A DNA stretch of 5,763 nucleotides from Anaerolineaceae bacterium. Its GTDB lineage: Bacteria; Chloroflexota; Anaerolineae; Anaerolineales; Anaerolineaceae. Shown here in pieces: positions 1 to 5,454 of the stretch. Both the position numbers and the translations under genes were made by a program. The notes under the pieces were generated by a model. The model was not told where the DNA came from. It was given only the letters and a program-made list of their open reading frames with translations, and did not search any database. Positions within the stretch are counted from its first letter, which is position 1. The number at the start of each line of letters is the position of its first letter. The stretch lies in contig DAIEPS010000124.1 of NCBI GenBank assembly GCA_027348305.1, forward strand, positions 1-5,763. Reading direction: 5' to 3'.

Positions 1-226
1 GTCTGCAGTAATGCAGCGGCCAGGCAACCCCCGGTTGGAGCAAGGCCAAGCAGAGACCAATTTCACCTTCGGGTGGAGGGAAGCGGCTCGTTTTCTCATG
101 AGTCTCGGGTAGGCTGCACGAGTCGGACGGCAACGTCCGACCTAGAGAGATGACCGTCATGTTTGGAGTCGTGCCTCGGCATACCCTCCGAGCAACAGAA
201 AGCGGCTTACCGATCAGCCTGGATTG
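1..226 (+). ncRNA. rnpB: RNase P RNA, class A (3' part; 5' part outside the window)
   Basis: This is the catalytic RNA that removes 5' leaders from pre-tRNAs. The sequence shows the conserved blocks of bacterial class A RNase P RNA in the right order: GGAGCAAGGCCAA near 35-47, CGGGTAGGCTGC at 106-117, CCTAGA with ATGAC after it near 141-154, and ACAGAA..GGCTTA at 196-209. The GGT at 108-110 corresponds to the loop that pairs with the tRNA 3' CCA. P18 is a perfect 7-bp stem (123-129 with 134-140) closed by a GCAA tetraloop. A P19-like hairpin lies at about 163-190 between the P2 and P4 3' strands. The P4 3' strand is near 196-209 and the P1 3' strand, CGATCAGCCTGGATT, ends at 225. The 5' half, with the partner strands of P1, P2 and P4, is cut off by the window edge, so P1 pairing cannot be checked. 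The exact 3' end is inferred from the end of P1. Confidence 0.95.
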
Positions 227-315
227 ATCTATATCATTTAACGAACAAAATAACTCAATGTAATGACAGACTTGGCAATGGAGGGCACCCCCTTGGGGGT
301 ATCGACCGGCCTGGA
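197..315 (+). repeat. Tandem block 1: rnpB 3' terminus plus downstream hairpin element
   Basis: First copy of a tandem duplication. It begins with AGAAAGCGGCTTACC and the P1 3' strand of rnpB (to 225). A 42-base AT-rich spacer follows, then AGACTTGGCAAT (268-279), a purine stretch, the hairpin ACCCC-CTTG-GGGGT (287-300) and a degenerate P1-like tail, CGACCGGCCTGGA (303-315). Positions 212-315 align without gaps to 366-469 at an offset of 154. The rnpB end is identical over 14 of 14 bases and the hairpin module matches 40 of 48 (counted by eye). Only 16 of 42 spacer bases match, although its length is the same. Confidence 0.8.
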
Positions 316-331
316 ACAAATTAACTTGGAT

Positions 332-471
332 AGAAAGCGGCTCACCCAATAGGGTGTAATATACCGATCAGCCTGGATTAGTCAATATAATTAACTTTAA
401 GCGTTTTCATTATCGTTGAATAGACTTGGCAATAGAGAGTAACCCCTTGGGGGTACCGATCAGCTTGGATT
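332..471 (+). repeat. Tandem block 2: second copy of rnpB 3' terminus plus hairpin element
   Basis: Second copy of the block at 197-315. It starts with AGAAAGCGGCTCACC (332-346), matching the P4 3' strand region of rnpB with one change. An extra 19 bases then separate this from GATCAGCCTGGATT; they include the small hairpin CACCC-AATA-GGGTG (343-356). After a 42-base spacer it carries AGACTTGGCAAT (422-433), the hairpin ACCCC-TTG-GGGGT (442-454) and an almost complete P1-like tail, CCGATCAGCTTGGATT (456-471). It lacks the rest of RNase P RNA, so it is a terminal fragment copy and not a second gene. Together with block 1 and the terminator behind it, this accounts for the 320-base stretch from 227 to the next gene. 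I see no tRNA or ORF there. Confidence 0.8.
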
Positions 472-476
472 CTTTT

Positions 477-510
477 TCGTACGGTGCATCCGCGATGCAC
501 CATTTTTGTT
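477..510 (+). terminator. REP-like hairpin with T-run, likely rho-independent terminator
   Basis: GGTGCATC (483-490) and GATGCACC (494-501) form a perfect 8-bp stem with a CGC loop, followed by ATTTTTGTT. This is a good intrinsic terminator for rightward transcription through rnpB and its repeats. The same palindrome recurs four more times in the window. Here it is preceded by TCGTAC (477-482), close to the GTCGTAG foot of the other copies, so a REP-type element seems to have become, or to sit at, the transcript end. The terminator role is inferred from structure. Confidence 0.65.
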
Positions 511-546
511 CAAATTATCAACAATCAATAATTACGGCTAACCCTC

Positions 547-1020
547 ATGAGCAAACTACACGCATTCTTCACCGCCAGCATGACCACCCGCTATACCATT
601 GATCTGCCCGACGGAACAATGGTAACTCTCACCATTGGCGCCCCCTCTTCTGAAGTGGACCGTTTGTTGGCTCAAAATCACGCCACTCGTTTTGCCTATC
701 TAACAGCCTACAACCCGCAGTCCACCACACTCAGCGCGGATGAAAATTTACGGCGTCATGAACTATTATGCAAAGAGATTAAGCAACGAGGCTTCACATA
801 TTTGACCGGCAGGGCCATCCCCGATGCGGGTGAATGGGAACCTGAAACATGCGTATTTGCATTCGACATGCCCCGTGCCACCGTGCTTGAGCTATGCCAG
901 GCGTTCGCTCAGGACGGCGCCGTGGTCGGCGAACTCGGATCCGCACCAAAATTGATGTTCACCCACCCTAAACTACGTGAAGACTTCAAAGCCCTGCTCC
1001 AAAGCTGCGTGCTGGAGTAA
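547..1020 (+). CDS. DUF3293 domain-containing protein
   Basis: A 157-residue soluble protein with no signal peptide or membrane segment. Residues about 48-140 match the DUF3293 pattern: an AYLTAYNPQS stretch, then N-x2-R-x2-L (ENLRRHEL), then the G-x7-EW-EPE region (GRAIPDAGEWEPET), a hydrophobic strand and a FAQDGAVVGELG-type segment. The biochemical function of the family is unknown and I do not propose one. The ATG at 547 has no recognisable Shine-Dalgarno sequence upstream. A weak promoter-like pair (TTGTTC at 506-511, AATAAT at 527-532, spacing 15) would start the transcript only a few bases before this ATG, so nearly leaderless expression is possible. A later ATG at 580 has no better ribosome site. 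The gene stands alone between the rnpB terminator and a convergent intergenic region. Family assignment is fairly sure, start is moderate. Confidence 0.82.
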   Translation: MSKLHAFFTASMTTRYTIDLPDGTMVTLTIGAPSSEVDRLLAQNHATRFAYLTAYNPQSTTLSADENLRRHELLCKEIKQRGFTYLTGRAIPDAGEWEPETCVFAFDMPRATVLELCQAFAQDGAVVGELGSAPKLMFTHPKLREDFKALLQSCVLE

Positions 1021-1153
1021 TGGCATAATTTTTTTTACAAACAATAAATGCGAGAACGCCCTTCGTACTCTCGGGTGCAGGCCAATAAAATGAAACCTTG
1101 CATTTATCTCATTTGTAATTGATTCAATTGAATTAAAAATCAAAAACAATTAA

Positions 1154-1253
1154 AAACAATTCGAAGAAATCGACTACAAATCTTATAAAGAACTTTTGTT
1201 CTATATTTTTATTATAAACCCCTTGTCAAGAGCCTACATATTTTGTTGAAAAC
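1154..1253. repeat. Direct repeat, copy 1 (about 100 bases)
   Basis: This AT-rich unit begins AAACAATTCG and ends GTTGAAAAC, and it recurs at 1462-1560 at an offset of 308-309. By eye roughly nine in ten bases match, with one single-base length difference in the C-run. Inside is the inverted repeat AGAAC-TTTT-GTTCT (1189-1202). A REP-like palindrome follows immediately at 1255. Confidence 0.85.
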
Positions 1254-1254
1254 A

Positions 1255-1287
1255 GGTGCATTCCCGTAAACGGATGCACCCAACGAC
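1255..1287 (-). repeat. REP-like palindrome, copy b
   Basis: GGTGCAT (1255-1261) pairs with ATGCACC (1274-1280), extended by CCG-TAAA-CGG inside with a 2-base bulge. Read on the minus strand it begins GTCGTTGGGTGCATCC, so the foot is GTTG where the best copy has GTAG. It follows direct repeat copy 1. Confidence 0.7.
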
Positions 1288-1402
1288 GCCTGGAATAAAT
1301 CAAAGATTCGCTGATACAATAATATGTAACTTGCACGTTTTACCGGTAGGTTGGAAATCAATATAGAAACCAAGAATTTTTAGATTTATTATATTAATGA
1401 TA

Positions 1403-1436
1403 GGTGCATCCCCGAAACCGGGATGCACCCTACGAC
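1403..1436 (-). repeat. REP-like palindrome, copy c (best preserved)
   Basis: GGTGCATCCC (1403-1412) and GGGATGCACC (1420-1429) form a perfect 10-bp stem with a 7-base loop. On the minus strand it reads GTCGTAGGGTGCATCCC, giving the GTAG tetranucleotide at the 5' foot of the hairpin that characterises REP elements mobilised by Y1 transposases of the RAYT (TnpA-REP) group. No such transposase gene is in the window. Confidence 0.75.
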
Positions 1437-1461
1437 CTCGCTTCGCTCGGGCACATGTTAT

Positions 1462-1560
1462 AAACAATTCGACTAAATCGACTACAAATCTTATAAAGAA
1501 CTTTTGTTCTATAATTTTATTATAAACCCCCCTGTCAAGAGCGTATATATAATGTTGAAA
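1462..1560. repeat. Direct repeat, copy 2 (about 100 bases)
   Basis: Second copy of the unit at 1154-1253, including the AGAAC-TTTT-GTTCT inverted repeat at 1497-1510. It is followed at once by a decayed REP-like palindrome and the 3' end of the MATE gene. Unit plus palindrome therefore appear to have been duplicated together. Confidence 0.85.
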
Positions 1561-1561
1561 T

Positions 1562-1586
1562 AGATGCAACCCAAACAACGGGATGG
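1562..1586. repeat. Decayed REP-like palindrome, copy d
   Basis: AGATGCAACCC-AAACAAC-GGGATG keeps the CCC/GGG core and a 7-base loop but has lost the outer arm on the right side. Its position after direct repeat copy 2 matches that of copy b after copy 1, which is the main reason to count it. It directly abuts the stop codon of the MATE gene. Confidence 0.45.
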
Positions 1587-2939
1587 TCAAGATAAATTCA
1601 CAACCTCAAACTTGTGCTGGAACCACCACAGCATCCACAGCGAAAGGGCGCACAAGATCAGTTCTGACACAGCCTCAGAGAGCCAGATGCCGTTCAGTGA
1701 GAACAGGCGTGACGCCAAAAGCAGCACCGGCAGCTTGACCAGCAGGATGCCGCCCAGGGTGAGCATGAAGGCCTCCCTGGCCCTGCCAGTGGATTGGAAG
1801 AAGGCGGCCACCAGAACGGACACCCCTCCGATCGGGCAGGCCAGCGCAAACAGGCGCAGTGCGGATTGACCCTCCGAGAGGATGGCGGCCTCCTTTGAGA
1901 GCAGCCCCAGCATGGCGGCAGGTATCGCCAGACAAAACGCACAGATCACCAGGCCGTAGACCACCGATGAAGCGATGGAAAGATTGATGGTGCGGCGTAC
2001 ACGCTCAAATTTCTTCTGGCCAAAGTTGAATCCCACGATGGGCTGCATGCCCTGGACGATGCCCGTCTGCGGCGTGGTCAAACCGGAATAGAGTTTTCCA
2101 ACGATGGCAAACACCCCCAGCGCAGAATCCCCGCCGATGACCTTGAGCAGGTTATTGGTGACGATGACGAACAAACTGGCGCCCAAACTTTTGAAAAGCG
2201 AAGGCATGCCGATGAGAATGACATCGCGGATGATCTTCCAATCCGGTTTGAAATAGGATGCTTTGATGTCATAAGAGCGGTTCTTGCGAAAGAAAAAAAA
2301 ATAGATGCTCATGCCGCTTGATATAGCCTGACCGGTCACCGTGGCGATGGCCGCCCCAGCCACCCCCATGTGCAGCACCATGATGAAGAGCCAGCACAAG
2401 ACCAGGTTGGTGCACACCGGGATGATCCACATAGCGGTGGAATAGCGGATGTTGCCGTCCGCGCGGACGATGGTGGAATAACCCGTGCTGGTCAATGCTC
2501 CCAGAAAAATGATGCGGCCGTAAGTGATTGCGTAAGGCGCCACGTTGGGGGTGGCGCCAAAAAGCTGCACGATGGGTTTGATCAACAACGACCCGAGGAT
2601 GGTGATGACCAGCGCCGCGGTCCAAAAAACCAAGAAGGTATTGGCAACAGTTCGAGAAGCCTTAACATGGTCCTGTTCCCCCAGGGCGCGCGAGACCAGG
2701 GATGCCCCTCCCGCCCCCACCGTGGTGGCCACCCCGCCCAATCCGATCAAGACCGGCGAGATGATGGATGATCCGGCGGCAGCTAGGGAATTGATCCCCA
2801 CCGAGAGAAAGTAGGTGTCTGTTACGCTGTAAATGGCGTAAACCAGCAGCGCCAGGGTGGTCTGTGATGACATCTCCCAGAGCAGGCTGCCGATCTTGCT
2901 ATTGCCCAGGCGGTTGACGTTAGCTGCATTGTCAGTCAT
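1587..2939 (-). CDS. MATE family multidrug/metabolite efflux transporter (MepA-like)
   Basis: A 450-residue inner-membrane protein of typical MATE length, with about twelve hydrophobic segments in two halves. MATE proteins export organic cations or other small molecules using a Na+ or H+ gradient. Visible family signatures are LGNSKIGSLL near the N-terminus, GAGGASLVSRALGEQD (75-90), the IVRADGN segment (157-163), GMQPIVGFNFGQ (297-308) with a basic stretch after it, and FQSTGRA (381-387). The GGASL-SR-LG and MQPIVGFN patterns are most like the MepA branch; substrate cannot be predicted. The ATG at 2939 lies 6 bases after the stop of the phosphotransferase gene, and its Shine-Dalgarno AGGAG (2952-2956) lies inside that gene's last codons. 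Translation is thus probably coupled. A T9 tract in the coding strand (2293-2301) encodes part of a Tyr-Phe4 run. The gene ends against a decayed palindrome. Confidence 0.93.
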   Translation of the reverse strand: MTDNAANVNRLGNSKIGSLLWEMSSQTTLALLVYAIYSVTDTYFLSVGINSLAAAGSSIISPVLIGLGGVATTVGAGGASLVSRALGEQDHVKASRTVANTFLVFWTAALVITILGSLLIKPIVQLFGATPNVAPYAITYGRIIFLGALTSTGYSTIVRADGNIRYSTAMWIIPVCTNLVLCWLFIMVLHMGVAGAAIATVTGQAISSGMSIYFFFFRKNRSYDIKASYFKPDWKIIRDVILIGMPSLFKSLGASLFVIVTNNLLKVIGGDSALGVFAIVGKLYSGLTTPQTGIVQGMQPIVGFNFGQKKFERVRRTINLSIASSVVYGLVICAFCLAIPAAMLGLLSKEAAILSEGQSALRLFALACPIGGVSVLVAAFFQSTGRAREAFMLTLGGILLVKLPVLLLASRLFSLNGIWLSEAVSELILCALSLWMLWWFQHKFEVVNLS

Positions 2940-2945
2940 AAAAGA

Positions 2946-4019
2946 TCAATGCTCCTGCAGCCACTTCACGGCCGGCAGGATCATCATCATGGCCGTATTG
3001 CTGATCTCTTTGGTGTCGTAATTGCGGTAGTAATCTTCGGTTTTCATCACCAGCGCCAGATGCAGCGTGTAAAGCTGATTGCGGATGTCTTCAGCAGGGG
3101 TAAAGGTGGTTTTACCGTAAGCCTTCATGCTCTCTGAAACCCCACCCCAGGCCAGGGCGCGGAACTGAGCTTCCATCAGGGGTTCGGCCCATAATGCACG
3201 CTCAAAATCAAGGATGCCGGTCACTTTACCGTCCTTGATGAAGAAGTTGGGGTCCCATGCATCCCAATGCACCAGGCAGGGGGTTGTGACCTCATCCAGA
3301 GCGTGTGAAGCATGCGCCACAGCCGCCCTGATCTCATCAATCGAGTATCCATATTCTGCGTTCTTGCGCCGGCCGTCTTCAAGTACGGAATCCACAATTT
3401 TAATGAATGCTTCCTTCCAGGTACTGGCGCGCAGGTCAGGATTGCCGTCATAACCGAAGTAGGTTCCGCTGAACGTGTTGATCTCTTTAATGATCCTGCC
3501 GATCTGAGCTTCAATGGCTTTGCGTTCCGCTTCGGGCAGATCTTTTTTCACCCGGTCCAGATTCTCACCGGTCAATTTTTCCATGAAAAAGTAGGCCGAA
3601 TCACACAGGTCGCACGCCTGGTCAAAATAATAGATCTCGGGTACCGGGATGGCCTTATTTTCAAAAGCCATACGCATGGACGTCACCTCAGTGACCATGA
3701 TATCTTTTTCGTAGGTCATCACCTCGGCGCCTTTGGGAGGTGCAATTTTTAGGATCACTTCACGTCCATCTGAAAGCCGGACGTTGTAGGCAGCGTTGAA
3801 CCAGCCTTCTTTGAGTTCCACCAAGGCGTCGGGATCCTCTTTGAGGGTCAAACCCGGCAAAGCCCTTTCGACCATGCGGGCAACCTGCTGCGGTGTCTTG
3901 CGGTTTTTGGTTTTACTTTCCATCTCATGCCTCTTGGGTTGAAATATTTTTGCCAGCAAAAGCTTAAAGGCGAATTTGCTTAACTGTCCGTAATACCAAA
4001 GGGTTTTGCGAAGCCTCAT
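2946..4019 (-). CDS. APH-fold phosphotransferase (aminoglycoside phosphotransferase family)
   Basis: A 357-residue kinase-like enzyme of the APH/choline-kinase superfamily, expected to move a phosphate from a nucleotide to a hydroxyl of a small molecule in the cytoplasm. Counted from the ATG at 4019, VILKIAPP (88-95, Lys91) is the nucleotide-anchoring strand. LVHWDAWDPNFF (249-260) is the catalytic Brenner motif HxDxxxxN (His251, Asp253, Asn258), and ILDFERA carries the metal-binding Asp271. All key residues are intact. Overall it resembles the uncharacterised YcbJ-like group more than proven aminoglycoside resistance enzymes; substrate unknown. The ATG at 4019 follows GGGAGG with a 7-base gap. 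A second in-frame ATG at 3923, also with a good AAGAGG site, would give 325 residues and remove a basic, hydrophobic leader of about 32 residues. First gene of a probable operon with the MATE exporter. Confidence 0.9.
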   Translation of the reverse strand: MRLRKTLWYYGQLSKFAFKLLLAKIFQPKRHEMESKTKNRKTPQQVARMVERALPGLTLKEDPDALVELKEGWFNAAYNVRLSDGREVILKIAPPKGAEVMTYEKDIMVTEVTSMRMAFENKAIPVPEIYYFDQACDLCDSAYFFMEKLTGENLDRVKKDLPEAERKAIEAQIGRIIKEINTFSGTYFGYDGNPDLRASTWKEAFIKIVDSVLEDGRRKNAEYGYSIDEIRAAVAHASHALDEVTTPCLVHWDAWDPNFFIKDGKVTGILDFERALWAEPLMEAQFRALAWGGVSESMKAYGKTTFTPAEDIRNQLYTLHLALVMKTEDYYRNYDTKEISNTAMMMILPAVKWLQEH

Positions 4020-4026
4020 CGTTATT

Positions 4027-4032
4027 CCTCCC
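4027..4032 (-). promoter_or_regulatory. Shine-Dalgarno site deciding the phosphotransferase start
   Basis: GGGAGG on the minus strand stands 7 bases before the ATG at 4019. It overlaps an upstream in-frame TTG at 4034, which therefore cannot be the start served by this site. Confidence 0.75.
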
Positions 4033-4088
4033 AAGTGGATGAAAGATCAATTTTTTCCTCCGTGCATTTTGCATCAAAAGCATCCCAA

Positions 4089-4094
4089 ATTATA
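4089..4094 (-). promoter_or_regulatory. Candidate -10 box for the phosphotransferase-MATE operon (proximal)
   Basis: A perfect TATAAT on the minus strand about 70 bases before the start codon at 4019. At the usual spacing the -35 region (TTTCAT or similar, 4111-4117) is poor and touches the REP-like palindrome. In AT-rich DNA the box alone is weak evidence. Confidence 0.3.
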
Positions 4095-4116
4095 TTCAGA
4101 AATTATGGAAATGAAA

Positions 4117-4150
4117 GGTGCATCCCAGCAAACGGGATGCACTCTATGAC
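4117..4150 (-). repeat. REP-like palindrome, copy e
   Basis: GTGCATCCC (4118-4126) and GGGATGCAC (4134-4142) form a perfect 9-bp stem with a 7-base loop. On the minus strand it reads GTCATAGAGTGCATCCC, a slightly changed version of the GTCGTAG foot in copy c. It sits between the CpaE/TadZ-like gene and the phosphotransferase gene. On the minus strand the hairpin is followed by CTTTCATTT, so it might slow or end transcripts from the upstream gene. Confidence 0.75.
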
Positions 4151-4172
4151 TGCGGGGAAATGCCCTCTTTTG

Positions 4173-4178
4173 ATTATA
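4173..4178 (-). promoter_or_regulatory. Candidate -10 box (distal), upstream of the palindrome
   Basis: A perfect TATAAT on the minus strand about 26 bases beyond the stop of the CpaE/TadZ-like gene. No good -35 hexamer is seen at 16-18 bases. If used, the transcript leader of the phosphotransferase gene would contain the palindrome at 4117-4150. Confidence 0.25.
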
Positions 4179-4203
4179 AAACAATGCCTCATCAGCAACA
4201 TTT

Positions 4204-5421
4204 TTAAAAATATCTTTGAAATTTTGTATCACCTATTTTCATATTAGTTTTTTTGGGAGTTTCCTCAAGTTCCAATTCTTTCTGCATTTCTATTAATTTT
4301 TGTGCCATCTTGAGAAACGCACCACTAATTGGTGTTTTAGGCGCGAGGGTCATGTAAGGCGTGCCCTGGTTGATTGCCCGTACCATATTTACACTGTCTA
4401 ACGGTATCTCTGCAAAGATATCCTTCTTCAATCCTTCGCCGATCTTGGTGGGAGTCAATGAGCTTTTTGGGAAAGTTTCATTGATCACTGCAAGCACCTT
4501 GCGGTGGTCAATGCCCATTTCTTCAAAAAGACGCAGCGCCTGGTAGGCGGCATTCACCGATGCCAGTTCTGGTGCCAGCGGCACAATGATGGCATCGCTG
4601 CGTTCAAGCACAGAGATGACGGGTTCGGTGAAATGGTTGCCGGCATCCACCACGATAAAGGGCGAAAGCATCTGCAGGGGCGTCCAGACAAGGTCGATGG
4701 TGGCGCGTGTCACGAGGTCGCCTTCTTCGAAGAATTGCGGCGCCGGCAGCAGGCTGATGCCCGATGCATGGTCGAGGATCATTGAACCGAGCAGCCCCTC
4801 TTCAATGCTGCCTTCGGGCCAATCGGCCAGCGAAGCCAGCGTATTTTTGGGTTTGAGATTAAGCATCAAGGCACACTGCCCCCCAGAGAGGGCCATATCC
4901 CACAGGCAGGTCTTGATCTCAAGTTGCTGAGCAATGGCAACCGCCAGGTTAACCGCGATGGAGGTCGTGCCCACCCCGCCGCGCAGGCTGAACACTGAAA
5001 ACACTTTTGAAGAAGATTGTGAGATGGATGATTTATCGAGATTGCGCGATAAAAGGGCTTTGACCCTCAACTCAAGTTCATCAGGGCTGACGGTCTTGCT
5101 GATGAAGTCATCCGCGCCGGCTTCAAGCCCGGCGACCTTGTCTTTGAGGTCCGTCTGGCTGGTGAGCATGATCACAGGCACTTTTGATGTTTGCGGGTTG
5201 GCGCGGATCGCTTTGACAAAGGTATAGCCATCCATGCCGGGCATCATCACATCAGAGATGACCAGGTCGGGGATCTTATGGCTGGAAGCCAGCCAATCCA
5301 GTGCATTCTGAGGACGGTTATGAGCGGTCACTTCATATCCCAGCCTCAGTAGAATAGCCTTTAATTTGTATAAGGTGATCTCGCTGTCTTCAACGATCAA
5401 TATCTGAATTTTATCTTTCAC
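4204..5421 (-). CDS. Receiver domain fused to CpaE/TadZ-like ParA/MinD-family ATPase
   Basis: A 405-residue two-domain cytoplasmic protein. Residues 1-125 are a CheY-like receiver: acidic pair Glu11-Asp12, phospho-acceptor Asp57 in the SDVMMPGMDG motif, Thr87 and Lys109, all intact. Residues about 138-380 form a ParA/MinD-type ATPase domain with RGGVGTTS (147-154) as P-loop, WDMALSGGQ with Asp175 as switch region, FIVVDAGN with Asp259 as Walker B, and VIN near 312-314. The P-loop is atypical: Arg replaces the ParA signature lysine and Thr the usual second lysine, as is known for CpaE/TadZ proteins, which direct Tad (Flp) pilus machinery to cell sites. The GTG at 5421 is chosen because GGAG lies 6 bases upstream; an in-frame TTG at 5433 overlaps that site. 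Next to the Hpt gene, 33 bases away, suggesting a phosphorelay. No Tad genes follow. A pilus role is inferred. Confidence 0.88.
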   Translation of the reverse strand: MKDKIQILIVEDSEITLYKLKAILLRLGYEVTAHNRPQNALDWLASSHKIPDLVISDVMMPGMDGYTFVKAIRANPQTSKVPVIMLTSQTDLKDKVAGLEAGADDFISKTVSPDELELRVKALLSRNLDKSSISQSSSKVFSVFSLRGGVGTTSIAVNLAVAIAQQLEIKTCLWDMALSGGQCALMLNLKPKNTLASLADWPEGSIEEGLLGSMILDHASGISLLPAPQFFEEGDLVTRATIDLVWTPLQMLSPFIVVDAGNHFTEPVISVLERSDAIIVPLAPELASVNAAYQALRLFEEMGIDHRKVLAVINETFPKSSLTPTKIGEGLKKDIFAEIPLDSVNMVRAINQGTPYMTLAPKTPISGAFLKMAQKLIEMQKELELEETPKKTNMKIGDTKFQRYF

Positions 5422-5454
5422 TGCGATCTCCAATCCATTTCATACGAGGCTTGA

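Larger units (their letters stand above)
1021..1586. other. Repeat-rich AT-rich gap between convergent genes
   Basis: This 566-base stretch separates the 3' ends of the DUF3293 and MATE genes and has no convincing ORF. It contains a T8 run at about 1029-1036, a weak stem-loop (CGAGA 1051-1055 with TCTCG 1069-1073), a 12-base perfect palindrome ATTCAATTGAAT (1122-1133), a two-copy direct repeat of about 100 bases, and two clear plus one decayed REP-like palindrome. Such repeats typically collect between convergent genes. Termination of both flanking genes probably occurs here, but no classic terminator is visible right behind either stop codon. Confidence 0.7.

Noticed and set aside
227..475. 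CRISPR array or tRNA genes behind rnpB
   Set aside because: Repeats are too few, too diverged and too unevenly organised for CRISPR; no cloverleaf, anticodon arm or T-arm consensus was found.
1051..1073. Terminator for the DUF3293 gene
   Set aside because: The stem is short with a bulge and is not followed by a T-run; the nearby T8 run lies before it.
1300..1590. 96-codon open frame on the minus strand
   Set aside because: It lies across the duplicated repeats and palindromes of the intergenic gap, has no ribosome site or family resemblance, and its composition follows the AT-rich repeats.
1564..1869. 101-codon open frame on the plus strand
   Set aside because: It lies antisense to the MATE gene's conserved C-terminal part and reads as low-complexity, polar shadow sequence.
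3312..3752. 146-codon open frame on the plus strand
   Set aside because: It is antisense to the phosphotransferase catalytic region, whose motifs are intact; no domain is recognisable in the antisense frame.
4019..4034. TTG at 4034 as start of the phosphotransferase
   Set aside because: The strong Shine-Dalgarno sequence lies within and just after this codon and fits the ATG at 4019 instead.
477..4150. Terminal inverted repeats of a single transposon carrying the genes between the palindromes
   Set aside because: Each copy is a complete hairpin by itself, no transposase gene lies between them, and no target-site duplication is apparent.
5419..5433. TTG at 5433 as start of the receiver-ATPase gene
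   Set aside because: The GGAG site begins right behind this TTG and is correctly spaced for the GTG at 5421.
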